Below are positions 39,849 to 48,367 of a stretch of DNA of 64,000 nucleotides, one piece after another. Every line of letters begins with the position of its first letter. The first letter of the stretch is position 1. Position numbers and translations under genes: made by a program. The DNA comes from CALODL01 sp942492115. Its GTDB lineage: Bacteria > Planctomycetota > Phycisphaerae > UBA1845 > CAIVHJ01. A model generated the notes under the pieces. It made no database searches. It saw nothing but the letters and a program-made list of their open reading frames with translations, and had not been told where the DNA came from. The DNA lies in contig CALODL010000027.1 of assembly GCA_942492115.1 (NCBI GenBank), forward strand, positions 124,001 through 188,000, in the 5' to 3' direction.

Positions 39849-42777
39849 CGCGGTTCTCCTGTAGCGAAGCCTCGGATGAGACCATTGTGGTGTCGTGTAG
39901 TGTTGTTGAGAGCGGCAGTGCGCCGTCGGCCGTTCTGCCGTATTCGAGCGATCGTTCCGCGGGTATGGTCATGGGCGAGGGTGTCGAGACCGACCACGTC
40001 CGCATGTAGGCGACGAGATTGTCGATCTCATCGGCGGTCAGGTCAGAGAGTCCGTGGCTACCCGTTCCGAAGGGACGCATGGCCGTTGCCTTGCGACCCT
40101 TCACGATGGTGGCCTGCAGGAAACCGTCCGTCGCCGATGCCAGGAAACCCTCGTTGTTGAGTTGTGGTGCCCAGCTGCCCTTGCCATTGGAACCGTGACA
40201 CCCCGCGCAATTGGAGGCATAGAGGAGGCGGCCCTGTTCCAGGTCCCACGGCACCACGAACCGGTGGGGTACACGGTCTCCAGTGGCATAGGGGGAGTCA
40301 TACTCCCAGCTGCGTAACAGAGCCAGGACGTCGTTGACCTCATCACTCGTGAGCCCCAGGATGGACTGTGGACCAGATTTGACGGGCCGCATCTCCGTAC
40401 CGCTGCGCCCCAGTGCCATGGTCGCCAGGAGATAGCCGTCGGACGCGTACTTCAAGAAAGCGGGATTCGACAGTGCAGGAGCGCTGGCGCCTTCACCCAA
40501 CGAGCCGTGGCACCCTGCACAATTGGCGGCGTAGAGTGGCGCTCCTTTTTCGGGACGCCCATGAGGAGACTTCGCGACACGATCGACGCTGTCGCCCGCA
40601 AACTCGAGCGCGCGCAGGTAAGCCACCAGGTCTTCGATGTACCGATCGCTGAGTTCAGAGACACCATGGCCACCTTTTCTGAACGGCCGCATTTCGGTGC
40701 CTTCTTTGCCGTTTGAGATCCACTCTTTCAGCATGCGGTTGGTCGCGGTCGAGAGGAACGTCGGATTGCTCAACTGTGGACCGGAAGCTCCCTGGCCACC
40801 GAGGCCATGACAGCCTGAGCAATGGCTCACAAAGTGAACCTCTCCAAGCTGCGGATCGCCAATCATGACCGGCTCATCGTGCCAGTCCTGCGACTTGCTT
40901 GGAGCAGTCTGCCAGGTGCGCAAGTGCATCACGATCGAGGCGAGATCCTCGTTGCTCAGGTGCTGCCACGATGGCATAGCCGTTTCCGGCCGGCCCTCGA
41001 TCAGAGTCGTAAGCAGGTAATCATTGGGGACAACGGTGAGAAACTGTTGTGTATTGAGCGATGGAGCGAGATCACCCTGGCCATCCGCCCCGTGGCACAT
41101 GACACAGTTGGCGTTGTACAGAATGCGCCCGATGCGGGCCGAGGTCGTCGTCGATTCGCCATCGTCACAGAGTGCGCGGGCCGTCGCAAGATCGGCGTTG
41201 GCAGGCTGCCACGCCTGCCGCATGAAAGCCAGGATATCGCTGAGCTCCTGGGCATTGAACTCACGCCAGGCCGGCATGGCCGTGTTGGGCCGGCCGTGTA
41301 TGATCGTGTCGCGGAGGAACTGATCTGAAGCGACTGCCAGGAATGTCCGTGAGTTCAACGACGCGCCGATGCCACCTTCACCCTGCGGGCCGTGGCAGGA
41401 CGCGCAATTGGCGCGATACAGCGCGCGACCGACCCGCGCGTCACCGTAACGGGTCGCCACCTGGTCGGGAACGGCGCCAGAGGGCTGCCAGTTGCGAATG
41501 AAGTCAACGAGTAGCGTGATTTCGTCTTCGGATAATCCGCCTTCATCCTGCCATCCAAGCATATGCGTTCCGGGCCGCCCATGAGCAATGACGTTGCGGA
41601 TGTAGTGTTCGCTTGCAACGGCGAGGGTGTCGGGATGGTTCAACGACGGGACGTAGATCTCGAGATCGTTGATTTCCTCCCGGACGATGTCCCGCGCATC
41701 CCAGTCGTGGCCCCACGGGTCAGCGTTGAGTGGCCACAATCCGGAGCGCATCGTGCTACCCTGGCCGTTGTGGCCATGGCAGGCCGAGCAAAACATGTTG
41801 AACAGGGTCTCACCGCGTACCGGCTGCATCTGCTGCACACCCAGTGCCAGGGGCGGCGGTCGATGGGTGGCCGGAGCCGATTTGCGATGCAGGCTCATCA
41901 TGTAACTGGTCAGAGCCAACGCTTCTGTTTCCGAGTAACCCATATCCGGCATGACGGTTCCGGGTGATACCTCGGCAGGGTACTTGAAGTGTTCGAAGAG
42001 CCATTGCGCTACCGTGCGTTCGCCTGAGATGTGCGCGAAGTCAAAATCATGGATCGTCTTGTCGCCGACGAACGTGATGTCCGGTCCCAGCACGCCGCCA
42101 CGACCGCGGTACTTGTGGCAGCCCAGGCATCCCGATTGCACGACCAGGTCCTTGCCTTCGAGAATCACTTCGGCACCCGGCAGGGCTTCGGTCAACTGGG
42201 CGGTCGTGATCGATCCACCATCCACCGGCCCGCTGGCGGTGAAAAGATCTGCAGATCCGCCATAGAGGTCATGTTCGTAGTGACAAGCACTGCAGCTGGT
42301 GTACACCAGATCGCCACGCAGCAGCGGCGCTTCGTGGTGGGCCACCGGCGTGCCGTTGTCATGCCAGCCATGGGCTTGTTCCTTGTCGACGGCACGTCCT
42401 TGTCCTTGATGACATGTCGTACAACCAAATTTCTCGGTGGGGTGGTGTGCCAGCAGATCGCCCGGGTGAGCGGTCAAGGGCGCCGCGACGTGCGTCATGT
42501 TGGGGTTCTCGACACCCAAGTGACACGTCGTACATCGATCGATGCGGCTCAGCTCGGACAGGTACAGCTGCTTGTGTTCGACGGTGAATGCGCCTGCTGC
42601 GCTCCTGGAGTTCTCATCTGTGGCCGTGCTGACAAGCAGGCTTTTGTACGTGCGTTGTGCGCTGCGCCATTCGCCTCTGAAGTTCTCGCCGTAGGCGGCA
42701 TAACCCAGAATGGCAAGCGATGCCAGGGATGACACCAGGAGCACCACTTTCATCGTTTGTACGTGCCGATCATCCAT
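39838..42777 (-). CDS. Membrane-anchored decaheme c-type cytochrome
   Basis: The 979-residue protein has one N-terminal membrane anchor (about 9-29) and ten CxxCH heme sites. The first four (CTTCH, CTTCH, CSACH, CLGCH) lie in an irregular N-terminal part of about 290 residues. The next six each head a monoheme cytochrome-c domain of about 100 residues: CSACH, CASCH, CVMCH, CSGCH, CAGCH and CAGCH, with matching LxxPxFLxxAT/ASD...MxPF or M-P-x-W Met-ligand segments. Encoded between the Rieske/cyt b pair and NapA, it is the natural wire from the bc complex to the reductase. It could also replace NapB, which is absent. Confidence 0.88.
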   Translation of the reverse strand: MDDRHVQTMKVVLLVSSLASLAILGYAAYGENFRGEWRSAQRTYKSLLVSTATDENSRSAAGAFTVEHKQLYLSELSRIDRCTTCHLGVENPNMTHVAAPLTAHPGDLLAHHPTEKFGCTTCHQGQGRAVDKEQAHGWHDNGTPVAHHEAPLLRGDLVYTSCSACHYEHDLYGGSADLFTASGPVDGGSITTAQLTEALPGAEVILEGKDLVVQSGCLGCHKYRGRGGVLGPDITFVGDKTIHDFDFAHISGERTVAQWLFEHFKYPAEVSPGTVMPDMGYSETEALALTSYMMSLHRKSAPATHRPPPLALGVQQMQPVRGETLFNMFCSACHGHNGQGSTMRSGLWPLNADPWGHDWDARDIVREEINDLEIYVPSLNHPDTLAVASEHYIRNVIAHGRPGTHMLGWQDEGGLSEDEITLLVDFIRNWQPSGAVPDQVATRYGDARVGRALYRANCASCHGPQGEGGIGASLNSRTFLAVASDQFLRDTIIHGRPNTAMPAWREFNAQELSDILAFMRQAWQPANADLATARALCDDGESTTTSARIGRILYNANCVMCHGADGQGDLAPSLNTQQFLTVVPNDYLLTTLIEGRPETAMPSWQHLSNEDLASIVMHLRTWQTAPSKSQDWHDEPVMIGDPQLGEVHFVSHCSGCHGLGGQGASGPQLSNPTFLSTATNRMLKEWISNGKEGTEMRPFRKGGHGVSELSDRYIEDLVAYLRALEFAGDSVDRVAKSPHGRPEKGAPLYAANCAGCHGSLGEGASAPALSNPAFLKYASDGYLLATMALGRSGTEMRPVKSGPQSILGLTSDEVNDVLALLRSWEYDSPYATGDRVPHRFVVPWDLEQGRLLYASNCAGCHGSNGKGSWAPQLNNEGFLASATDGFLQATIVKGRKATAMRPFGTGSHGLSDLTADEIDNLVAYMRTWSVSTPSPMTIPAERSLEYGRTADGALPLSTTLHDTTMVSSEASLQENRDAR

Positions 42778-42795
42778 GTTGGGCTCGATTCTGAT

Positions 42796-44382
42796 TCAAT
42801 GCACCGGCCATGAGCTCTCTGACCAGTAGAAATCCCAGTTGGGTCCGCGATGGGCCGTAGCGAAGTATGTCAAGATGACGAATCCCACCAGGAAACAGGT
42901 AAACAGTGCGATCGCACCCATGCGCGTCGAGCTCGTCTTCTTGACCACGAGCAGTGACCACAGTGCGAACAGTACGACAAAGACGGTCCCAGGATTGAAC
43001 AAGGTGATGACGATCTGCGGAACGCTGGCCGTCGCACTCCAGTTACGCAACCAGCCAAAGCTTACGGTGAACCACAGCATGCCAACGACGATGAGCGTCG
43101 CGATGACGGCACTGCCAAGTGCGACCCGTCGTCCTTGGCGCCCACTGAACCACACACCGAGGTCTTCGTCCTCACGGTCGAGATAAGGCACGAGTGCCAG
43201 TGCGATGACTACGATTGCAGGAATACCGACGCCCCCCATGAATGCCGAGTACGACACGAGCTCTTGAAGCCCGAGGAAGTACCACGGTGCTTTCGCCGGG
43301 TTTTCAGGGACTGCTGGATTGGCCATTTCCTTGAGCGGGGCGTCGAACATCACACCCAGGATGACCATCGCCAGCGTCGTAATCATGGTGACGGCCGCAA
43401 TGATGTAGAGAACATTCGGCCAGGTTGTGATCGTGTTATGCAATTCCAGGTTGACCGCCGGGGTCCTGTTCTTCATGAGTCCCATGAGGCCGTAGGTCTT
43501 GACTGGAGCGGCCGTGGCAGGTGTCTTCCCGGCGTGGGACACATCATCCGCTGCCCTGGGCCGCGCGAGCCCACCATCTTTGCGAATACGCCAGAAATGA
43601 ACTCCGAGAAACACGCACGTCAGAATGGGCAGCACCATGACGTGCAACACGTAGAAACGGGTCAATGCTTCTTGCCCGACATAGTGCGAGCCCAGCAGCA
43701 ACTCTTTTTGCATGCCACCGACATCGAAGGCGGCGGTGATGCCAATCGCATCGGTCAGCTCACGAGGCGACTGAGCGATGTTGGCGCCAATCGTTACGGC
43801 CCAATAGGCCAGTTGATCCCACGGCAGTAAGTATCCGGTGAAACTGAGACCCAGCGTCAGTACGAACAGGATCAAACCCACAACCCAATTAAACTTGCGC
43901 GGTCCTTTATAGGCAGACGTGTAAAACGCTCGGGCCATATGAAGGATGACACAAGCCACCATGCCATGCGCGCTCCAGCGATGGATGTTGCGAATCAGGC
44001 GTCCCGTAGGTACGACATTCGAAATATCAAGCATGGATGCATAGGCCTGATCGACCGCCGGCTTGTAGTACACCATGAGCAGGACGCCCGTGAAGCACAG
44101 TAGGATAAACAGCACGAGCGAGGCCACCCCGAGGCCGAGAGTTGTTACGGCTTTGATCGAGTGCAGGTGAGTTCTCGTCGGCAGAATGTGCAGAAAGAAA
44201 TTCGTGAAGATGGCCTGTGAGCGGGTACGTGTTGACGTCGGGGCACCATGTCGAATGATCGAGTCTTTGAATTGCCGCGGCGTAGTCCGCAAATTCGCCA
44301 GGAACTCTTTCATGGCGTCAGCATCGGGCGCCGAACGTTGCGGCGTGGGGTGCTTGCCTTCGGTAGTGGGCACGTCACTCAT
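42796..44382 (-). CDS. Cytochrome b (fused cytochrome b6/subunit IV type)
   Basis: The 528-residue protein contains four-helix-bundle heme-binding segments: the helix with NIHRWSAHGMVACVILHMARAFYTSAYKGPRKFNW, then LSFTGYLLPWDQLAYWAVT, and a second pair of His in FYVLHVMVLPILTCVFLGVHFWR. The quinol-site motif appears as PENPAKAPWYFLGLQELV, close to the PEWY region of bc complexes (here KAPWYF). About five further helices extend the C-terminus. The ATG at 44382 has AAAGAGAG upstream and is preferred over 44430, which lies inside the Rieske gene. It forms the quinol-oxidising core with the Rieske protein. Confidence 0.9.
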   Translation of the reverse strand: MSDVPTTEGKHPTPQRSAPDADAMKEFLANLRTTPRQFKDSIIRHGAPTSTRTRSQAIFTNFFLHILPTRTHLHSIKAVTTLGLGVASLVLFILLCFTGVLLMVYYKPAVDQAYASMLDISNVVPTGRLIRNIHRWSAHGMVACVILHMARAFYTSAYKGPRKFNWVVGLILFVLTLGLSFTGYLLPWDQLAYWAVTIGANIAQSPRELTDAIGITAAFDVGGMQKELLLGSHYVGQEALTRFYVLHVMVLPILTCVFLGVHFWRIRKDGGLARPRAADDVSHAGKTPATAAPVKTYGLMGLMKNRTPAVNLELHNTITTWPNVLYIIAAVTMITTLAMVILGVMFDAPLKEMANPAVPENPAKAPWYFLGLQELVSYSAFMGGVGIPAIVVIALALVPYLDREDEDLGVWFSGRQGRRVALGSAVIATLIVVGMLWFTVSFGWLRNWSATASVPQIVITLFNPGTVFVVLFALWSLLVVKKTSSTRMGAIALFTCFLVGFVILTYFATAHRGPNWDFYWSESSWPVH

Positions 44383-44398
44383 GGCACTCTCTTTCGCG

Positions 44399-44884
44399 TC
44401 AGGCTGAGAAAACGGTTCCCGTCGGTACAACTTTCAGCGTATCGGCCATGAGTTGTCCTTCTGGTGACAGACTCAATTCCACCCACACCAGTCCTTTGGG
44501 GGCGGGGCCACCCTCTACGTATCCCTCCGGGCTGAACTTGGACCCATGACATGGACACAGGAATTCGCCGGCGTCGTCACGTTCTGCAATACAACCCAGG
44601 TGCGTGCAGACCGACGAAATCGCGTAAAACCCCTCGTTCGTTCTGAACAACCATAGGCGGTGGTTTGGCAAGTAGTCGGTCGTGCCAACCTGGAACTGTT
44701 GGGGGGAACCCAGCTTGATGCGCGAATTCGACTCCGGGAATACAGATGGCATGGGCAGGCGCAACGCGCCAAGCATGGCCATGACGAACGCTCCAATGGC
44801 CGACCACATCGCTGCGATCCCCAGAAAATCTCTGCGCGTGTGTGCTGGTTTGAACCGTTCGCTCGTATGCAAATCGTGAGACAA
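44399..44884 (-). CDS. Rieske 2Fe-2S protein
   Basis: The 161-residue protein has a twin-arginine-like HTRRDFLG, a membrane helix (about 22-43) and a soluble domain. Cluster ligands are complete: C93, H95 and C98 in CTHLGC, and C110, C112 and H113 in CPCHGS. The two boxes are separated by 11 residues, as in high-potential Rieske proteins. It lies 14 bases from the flavoprotein gene and 16 bases upstream of cytochrome b, so the three are one operon. It accepts electrons from quinol at cytochrome b and passes them to the cytochrome c domain. Confidence 0.95.
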   Translation of the reverse strand: MSHDLHTSERFKPAHTRRDFLGIAAMWSAIGAFVMAMLGALRLPMPSVFPESNSRIKLGSPQQFQVGTTDYLPNHRLWLFRTNEGFYAISSVCTHLGCIAERDDAGEFLCPCHGSKFSPEGYVEGGPAPKGLVWVELSLSPEGQLMADTLKVVPTGTVFSA

Positions 44885-44897
44885 AACACATACTCCT

Positions 44898-46820
44898 CTA
44901 GCTCGTGGTCACATCAGACCACTGACTACTGAAGCAGAATCGCTCCATCGTGATGGCGCCAACCGGACAACGTTCCGCGCACAACGCACAGCGGACGCAC
45001 TTCTCTTCGTCCTTGACGATGGCCGACATGTTTGCGAGATCGACGCCACCGTACCGCGTGGACAACAGATCCTCGAGCATCCCGTCGCCGGCAAGCCGAT
45101 CGCAAGACACCAGCTTGAGGCACAATTCGGGACACACATCTGCACAGCCGCCACACAGGATGCACTTGTCAGAATCGAAGATGGTGTTCACGCCACAATC
45201 AAGACAACGGCACGCTTCGGTCATCGCGTTCGTAGTGTCGTAGCCTTGCTCAACGACGGCCGCTTGTGCCGTGCGGCGTTCCTCGGGATCTGCGGTAGGT
45301 ATGGCTTGGCGCTCGAGTTTCTCGTAGTCACGTTCCCTGGAATACTCTGGAATATTCAGTTGCACGAACGAGTGCGTTGGGGCAAGGGACTGCCCCTTGA
45401 GATACGCATAGATCGAACGAGCACATTTCTTGCCGCTGGCTACGGCGTCAATGAGTAACCGTGGTCCATACGCGATATCTCCAGCAAGAAACACATCGGG
45501 CGCGCTCGTCTGCATGGTTTCAGCGGTGTAGTCGATGAGGCCGCGGTCGTTCCTCTTGATATCACTGCTGTCATCAGTGAACGAAATGTCGGGACGCTGC
45601 CCAACAGCCCAAATGATCGTGTCAGCCGGGATCTCAGTAATGTCGTCGTCATCAAATTGAGGGGCAAAGCGTCCATTGTCATCAAGTACGCTCAGGCACC
45701 GTTTGAATCGGATACTCGTGACATGGCCGTCATCTGCGAGCACGATGCGTTCCGGTCCCAACGAGGCATGCAGCACGACACCTTCTTCATGGCCCTCGAT
45801 GATCTCGATATCATCTGCAGGCATGTCGTCTATGCTCTCGAGACAGCACAGATGCACTTCGCGTACATCGCCTTGACGCAGAGCACTGCGCGAAACGTCG
45901 TACCCCACTTGACGGATAACGGAGCGCGAAACATCGTAAGCCACATTGCCGCCGCCGATGACGACAACGCGTTGCCCGAGTTGGTGTAGCGTTGATGCGG
46001 GGTTGCGGTCGCGCAGCGCGACATCACGCAGGAACTCCACACCACCCAGGATGCCCTTGCCGTCGCCGCCAGGTATGGGAATCGCACGTGATTTCTTTGC
46101 ACCGACTGCGATGACCGTGGCGCGGTGCTGCGCGCGGATGTCATCGAAGGAAATATCTGTGCCAACTTGCGTATTGCATTTGAATTCGACACCCAGCGCC
46201 CGGATGATCTCGACTTCGGCCTCGATCAACTGGCGTGGCAAGCGGTACTCCGGAATGCCCACCGCCAACATTCCAGCCGGAACCGGTTCCATTTCGAACA
46301 CAACCGGCTTAAAGCCCATGATGGCCAGGTCATGCGCCGTCGCGAGGCCCGCGGGTCCGGACCCGATGATGGCGATGGGGTCACCAGTGGCCCGTGGACC
46401 ATCGAAGTCACTCAGAAACATGGACAACGCTGCGAGCTCTTCCTGGCTGCTGCACTCGCGCTCGCTGGTAATGCCGAGGACCCGTTTGAGCAGGTCGATG
46501 GGTTTGAGTGTTTCGCGCGTAAAGGATTCAGGGCCGAACCGCTCGGTCACGAAGCGTTTCAGCGCTCGGATGGAGACTGCTTCGTCGATGGCCCCGCGCC
46601 GGCAGGCTGCTTCACACGGTGCGCCGCACACCCGGCCGCAGATGCTGGCCAGGGGATTGGGGCCACGGGCAATGAGATAGGCTTTCTCGAACTGGCCTTC
46701 CGCGATCGCACGGACATAGCCGCGGGCGTCGGTATTGACGGGGCACGCATACTGGCACTTGATCTGCTGTCGCCAGTAATCATCGTCGGGAACCTGGACT
46801 TGGATGGGAGGCCGGGACAT
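44898..46820 (-). CDS. GltD-like FAD/NAD(P) oxidoreductase with N- and C-terminal Fe-S modules
   Basis: The 640-residue protein has an N-terminal dihydroprymidine-dehydrogenase/GltD-type Fe-S module (CQYACPVNT, CGRVCGAPCEAACRR). FAD-binding (IIGSGPAGLATA, about 151-162) and NAD(P)-binding (VVIGGGNVAYD, about 286-296) Rossmann motifs follow, then a C-terminal domain with C-x-x-C clusters CILCGGCADVCP and CVRCALCAERCPVGA. A 12-residue tandem duplication (295-318) follows directly on the second Rossmann motif. It is the first gene of the respiratory operon. It likely exchanges electrons between NAD(P)H or ferredoxin and the membrane chain; similar flavoproteins accompany Rieske/cyt b complexes in anammox planctomycetes. 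Confidence 0.85.
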   Translation of the reverse strand: MSRPPIQVQVPDDDYWRQQIKCQYACPVNTDARGYVRAIAEGQFEKAYLIARGPNPLASICGRVCGAPCEAACRRGAIDEAVSIRALKRFVTERFGPESFTRETLKPIDLLKRVLGITSERECSSQEELAALSMFLSDFDGPRATGDPIAIIGSGPAGLATAHDLAIMGFKPVVFEMEPVPAGMLAVGIPEYRLPRQLIEAEVEIIRALGVEFKCNTQVGTDISFDDIRAQHRATVIAVGAKKSRAIPIPGGDGKGILGGVEFLRDVALRDRNPASTLHQLGQRVVVIGGGNVAYDVSRSVIRQVGYDVSRSALRQGDVREVHLCCLESIDDMPADDIEIIEGHEEGVVLHASLGPERIVLADDGHVTSIRFKRCLSVLDDNGRFAPQFDDDDITEIPADTIIWAVGQRPDISFTDDSSDIKRNDRGLIDYTAETMQTSAPDVFLAGDIAYGPRLLIDAVASGKKCARSIYAYLKGQSLAPTHSFVQLNIPEYSRERDYEKLERQAIPTADPEERRTAQAAVVEQGYDTTNAMTEACRCLDCGVNTIFDSDKCILCGGCADVCPELCLKLVSCDRLAGDGMLEDLLSTRYGGVDLANMSAIVKDEEKCVRCALCAERCPVGAITMERFCFSSQWSDVTTS

Positions 46821-46850
46821 CTAAAGTGCTACATTTCTATAAACATATGG

Positions 46851-46878
46851 TAAATAGGCATAAAAGAAGACGTCACAA
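46851..46878 (-). promoter_or_regulatory. Probable promoter of the ten-gene respiratory operon
   Basis: On the minus strand TTGTGA and TATTTA are 16 bases apart, about 30 bases before the first ATG. A CTAT...ATAG imperfect dyad (46837-46857), centred on CATATG, overlaps the -10 region and shares its ends with the perfect dyad upstream of the rrf2-like gene. This suggests control by the neighbouring regulator. Confidence 0.45.
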
Positions 46879-46882
46879 GGGG

Positions 46883-47305
46883 TTATGGGTTGGGGCCTCC
46901 GTGGTGGTGTTTCTTGACGGCGATATCGCGGACGGATGTGTCGTGGAGGAACTGGTGCTGGATCGCCAGGACTTCCTTCCATTTGTTGTGGGCGGCACAC
47001 GGATCGTCATCGTTGCACCGGTCGTTTCCAAAAGGGCAGCGCCCGCTGCCAAAGTGTTCGAACGGCGCCAGGACATCGAGCAGTGATGTGTCTTCTGGAG
47101 CTTGGGCCATGCAGAATCCACCGCTTTTTCCGCGGCTTGACTCGAGAATCCCTTCGCGGACAAGGTTGCTCAGAACTGCAGAAAGATACTTCGCCGGGAT
47201 GCCGGCCCGTCGGGCAATTGTGCTTCCGGGAATGGGCCACTCCTCGATGTGTTCTGCGAGATCGATCAGTGCTCGAAGTGCGTACTCGCCAGTGCGACTG
47301 AGCAT
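46883..47305 (-). CDS. Rrf2-family regulator with NsrR-like Fe-S cysteines
   Basis: The 140-residue protein has the Rrf2 winged helix (MLSRTGEYALRALIDLAEH...IPAKYLSAVLSNLVREGILESSRGKSGGF). A cluster-binding loop carries C90, C97 and C103 (C-x6-C-x5-C, in CPFGNDRCNDDDPC), the arrangement of NsrR and IscR, which bind a [4Fe-4S] or [2Fe-2S] cluster. NsrR responds to nitric oxide. It sits between the nitrate-reductase-type operon and the hemerythrin/cupin operon, so it probably tunes both. A promoter with an overlapping inverted repeat precedes it. GGAGATAAGG lies before the ATG. Confidence 0.9.
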   Translation of the reverse strand: MLSRTGEYALRALIDLAEHIEEWPIPGSTIARRAGIPAKYLSAVLSNLVREGILESSRGKSGGFCMAQAPEDTSLLDVLAPFEHFGSGRCPFGNDRCNDDDPCAAHNKWKEVLAIQHQFLHDTSVRDIAVKKHHHGGPNP

Positions 47306-47322
47306 ACCTTATCTCCATTTGG

Positions 47323-47336
47323 CTATAGCAATATAG
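47323..47336. promoter_or_regulatory. Perfect inverted repeat, probable Rrf2/NsrR-type operator
   Basis: CTATA-GCAA-TATAG is a perfect dyad lying 18 bases before the Rrf2 start and overlapping the -10 element of its promoter. The placement fits autorepression. Being in the divergent region, it may also affect the cupin-hemerythrin operon. Confidence 0.55.
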
Positions 47337-47357
47337 TCTTTTATCGATTATGATCAA
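47330..47357 (-). promoter_or_regulatory. Promoter of the rrf2-like gene
   Basis: On the minus strand TTGATC and TATATT are spaced by 16 bases. The -10 box is embedded in the inverted repeat at 47323-47336. Transcription would begin about 15-20 bases before the ATG. Confidence 0.55.
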
Positions 47358-47423
47358 CCCCACGCTCCAGTGGGCGTGAGATATTCTTTCAACATATTGG
47401 TATTCAAGAGGTTATGTCGAGAA

Positions 47424-47750
47424 ATGGATGTTGGGTATCGCTTCATAGAGGATATGGCCGCCCTGGCGGAGATCCCGGATGATGGCATTCTGACGAAGAC
47501 GCCGCACGAGGATGATGATGTCAAAGTGGTTCTGTTCGGCTTTTCTGCGGGGCAGGAACTGTCCGAGCATACGGCGGCCAAGCCCGCAATGCTGTTCTTC
47601 TTGCGCGGGCGAGCGGAGGTAACGCTCGGAGACGACGTGCTTCAGGTGGCAGAGGGCGCGTGGGTCCACATGCCGCCCAACCTGCCGCATTCCATTCGAG
47701 CAACGACCGAGGTGGCCATGTTGCTGATTCTGGTCAAGACTCATGCCTGA
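47424..47750 (+). CDS. Small cupin protein
   Basis: The 108-residue protein is a single beta-barrel cupin: GFSAGQELSEHTAAKPAMLFFLRGRAEVTLGDD (with the His of motif 1) and EGAWVHMPPNLPHSIRATTEVAMLLILV (motif 2, with HSI). Metal-binding His residues are visible. Such small cupins act as sensors, dioxygenases or quercetinase-like enzymes, and in NO-related clusters are often found beside hemerythrins. The ATG at 47424 fits the domain boundary; the frame is open back to 47370. It is the first gene diverging from the Rrf2 gene. Confidence 0.8.
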   Translation: MDVGYRFIEDMAALAEIPDDGILTKTPHEDDDVKVVLFGFSAGQELSEHTAAKPAMLFFLRGRAEVTLGDDVLQVAEGAWVHMPPNLPHSIRATTEVAMLLILVKTHA

Positions 47751-47769
47751 TCTGGTGAAAGGAGATGGT

Positions 47770-48339
47770 ATGTCAGCGGACACACCCACCGGCGTGTTGC
47801 GCGAAGAGCACGAATTGATCTTGCAGGTGATCGATCTCCTGGATGGACTCCTGAGCCGCGGTGCAGCAGGTGAAGCATACGACTGGGCGGGCATCGAACA
47901 GTGTGCCGTGTTTTTCAAACTGTTTGCGGATCAGTGCCATCATGGCAAGGAAGAGGACTTGCTCTTTCCGGTGCTCGAGGCACGTGGTATTCCGCGAGAG
48001 GGTGGCCCCATCGGTGTCATGCTCCACGAACATGAGCAGGGCAGGGTGCTCGTGCGTCAGATGATGGAGCACCTCGAGCAGGCACGCGGCGGAGATACGG
48101 CCGCGGGTACCACAGTCATTCAGGCCAGCCAGGCATTCATTGAACTCCTGCGCAACCACATTGCCAAAGAAAACAACATACTATTCATGATGGCGGATCG
48201 CGTCGTGGATACCACGGCATGCCAGAAGCTCTGCGGCGATTACGCCCATGTGTGTGCCCGCAAGTTCGACGGGCAATCGAAAGCTCAGCTTCAACAACTG
48301 GCTGCAGACTTGAAATCAAAGCTTGGCACACCGGATTGA
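47770..48339 (+). CDS. Hemerythrin HHE-domain protein
   Basis: The 189-residue protein has a four-helix hemerythrin-like bundle with iron-binding positions: EEHELI, CHHGKEEDLLF, HEHEQGRVL and LRNHIAKENNILF, the classic H-HxxxE-H-HxxxE pattern. A Cys-containing tail (CQKLCGDYAHVC) is extra. AAAGGAG precedes the ATG at 47770. Family members bind O2 or NO or repair Fe-S clusters (YtfE/RIC). Next to an NsrR-like regulator, a role in nitric oxide protection is the natural inference. Confidence 0.9.
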   Translation: MSADTPTGVLREEHELILQVIDLLDGLLSRGAAGEAYDWAGIEQCAVFFKLFADQCHHGKEEDLLFPVLEARGIPREGGPIGVMLHEHEQGRVLVRQMMEHLEQARGGDTAAGTTVIQASQAFIELLRNHIAKENNILFMMADRVVDTTACQKLCGDYAHVCARKFDGQSKAQLQQLAADLKSKLGTPD

Positions 48340-48367
48340 GTGTTCAGTGCCTCAGAGGAGGGCAGTC

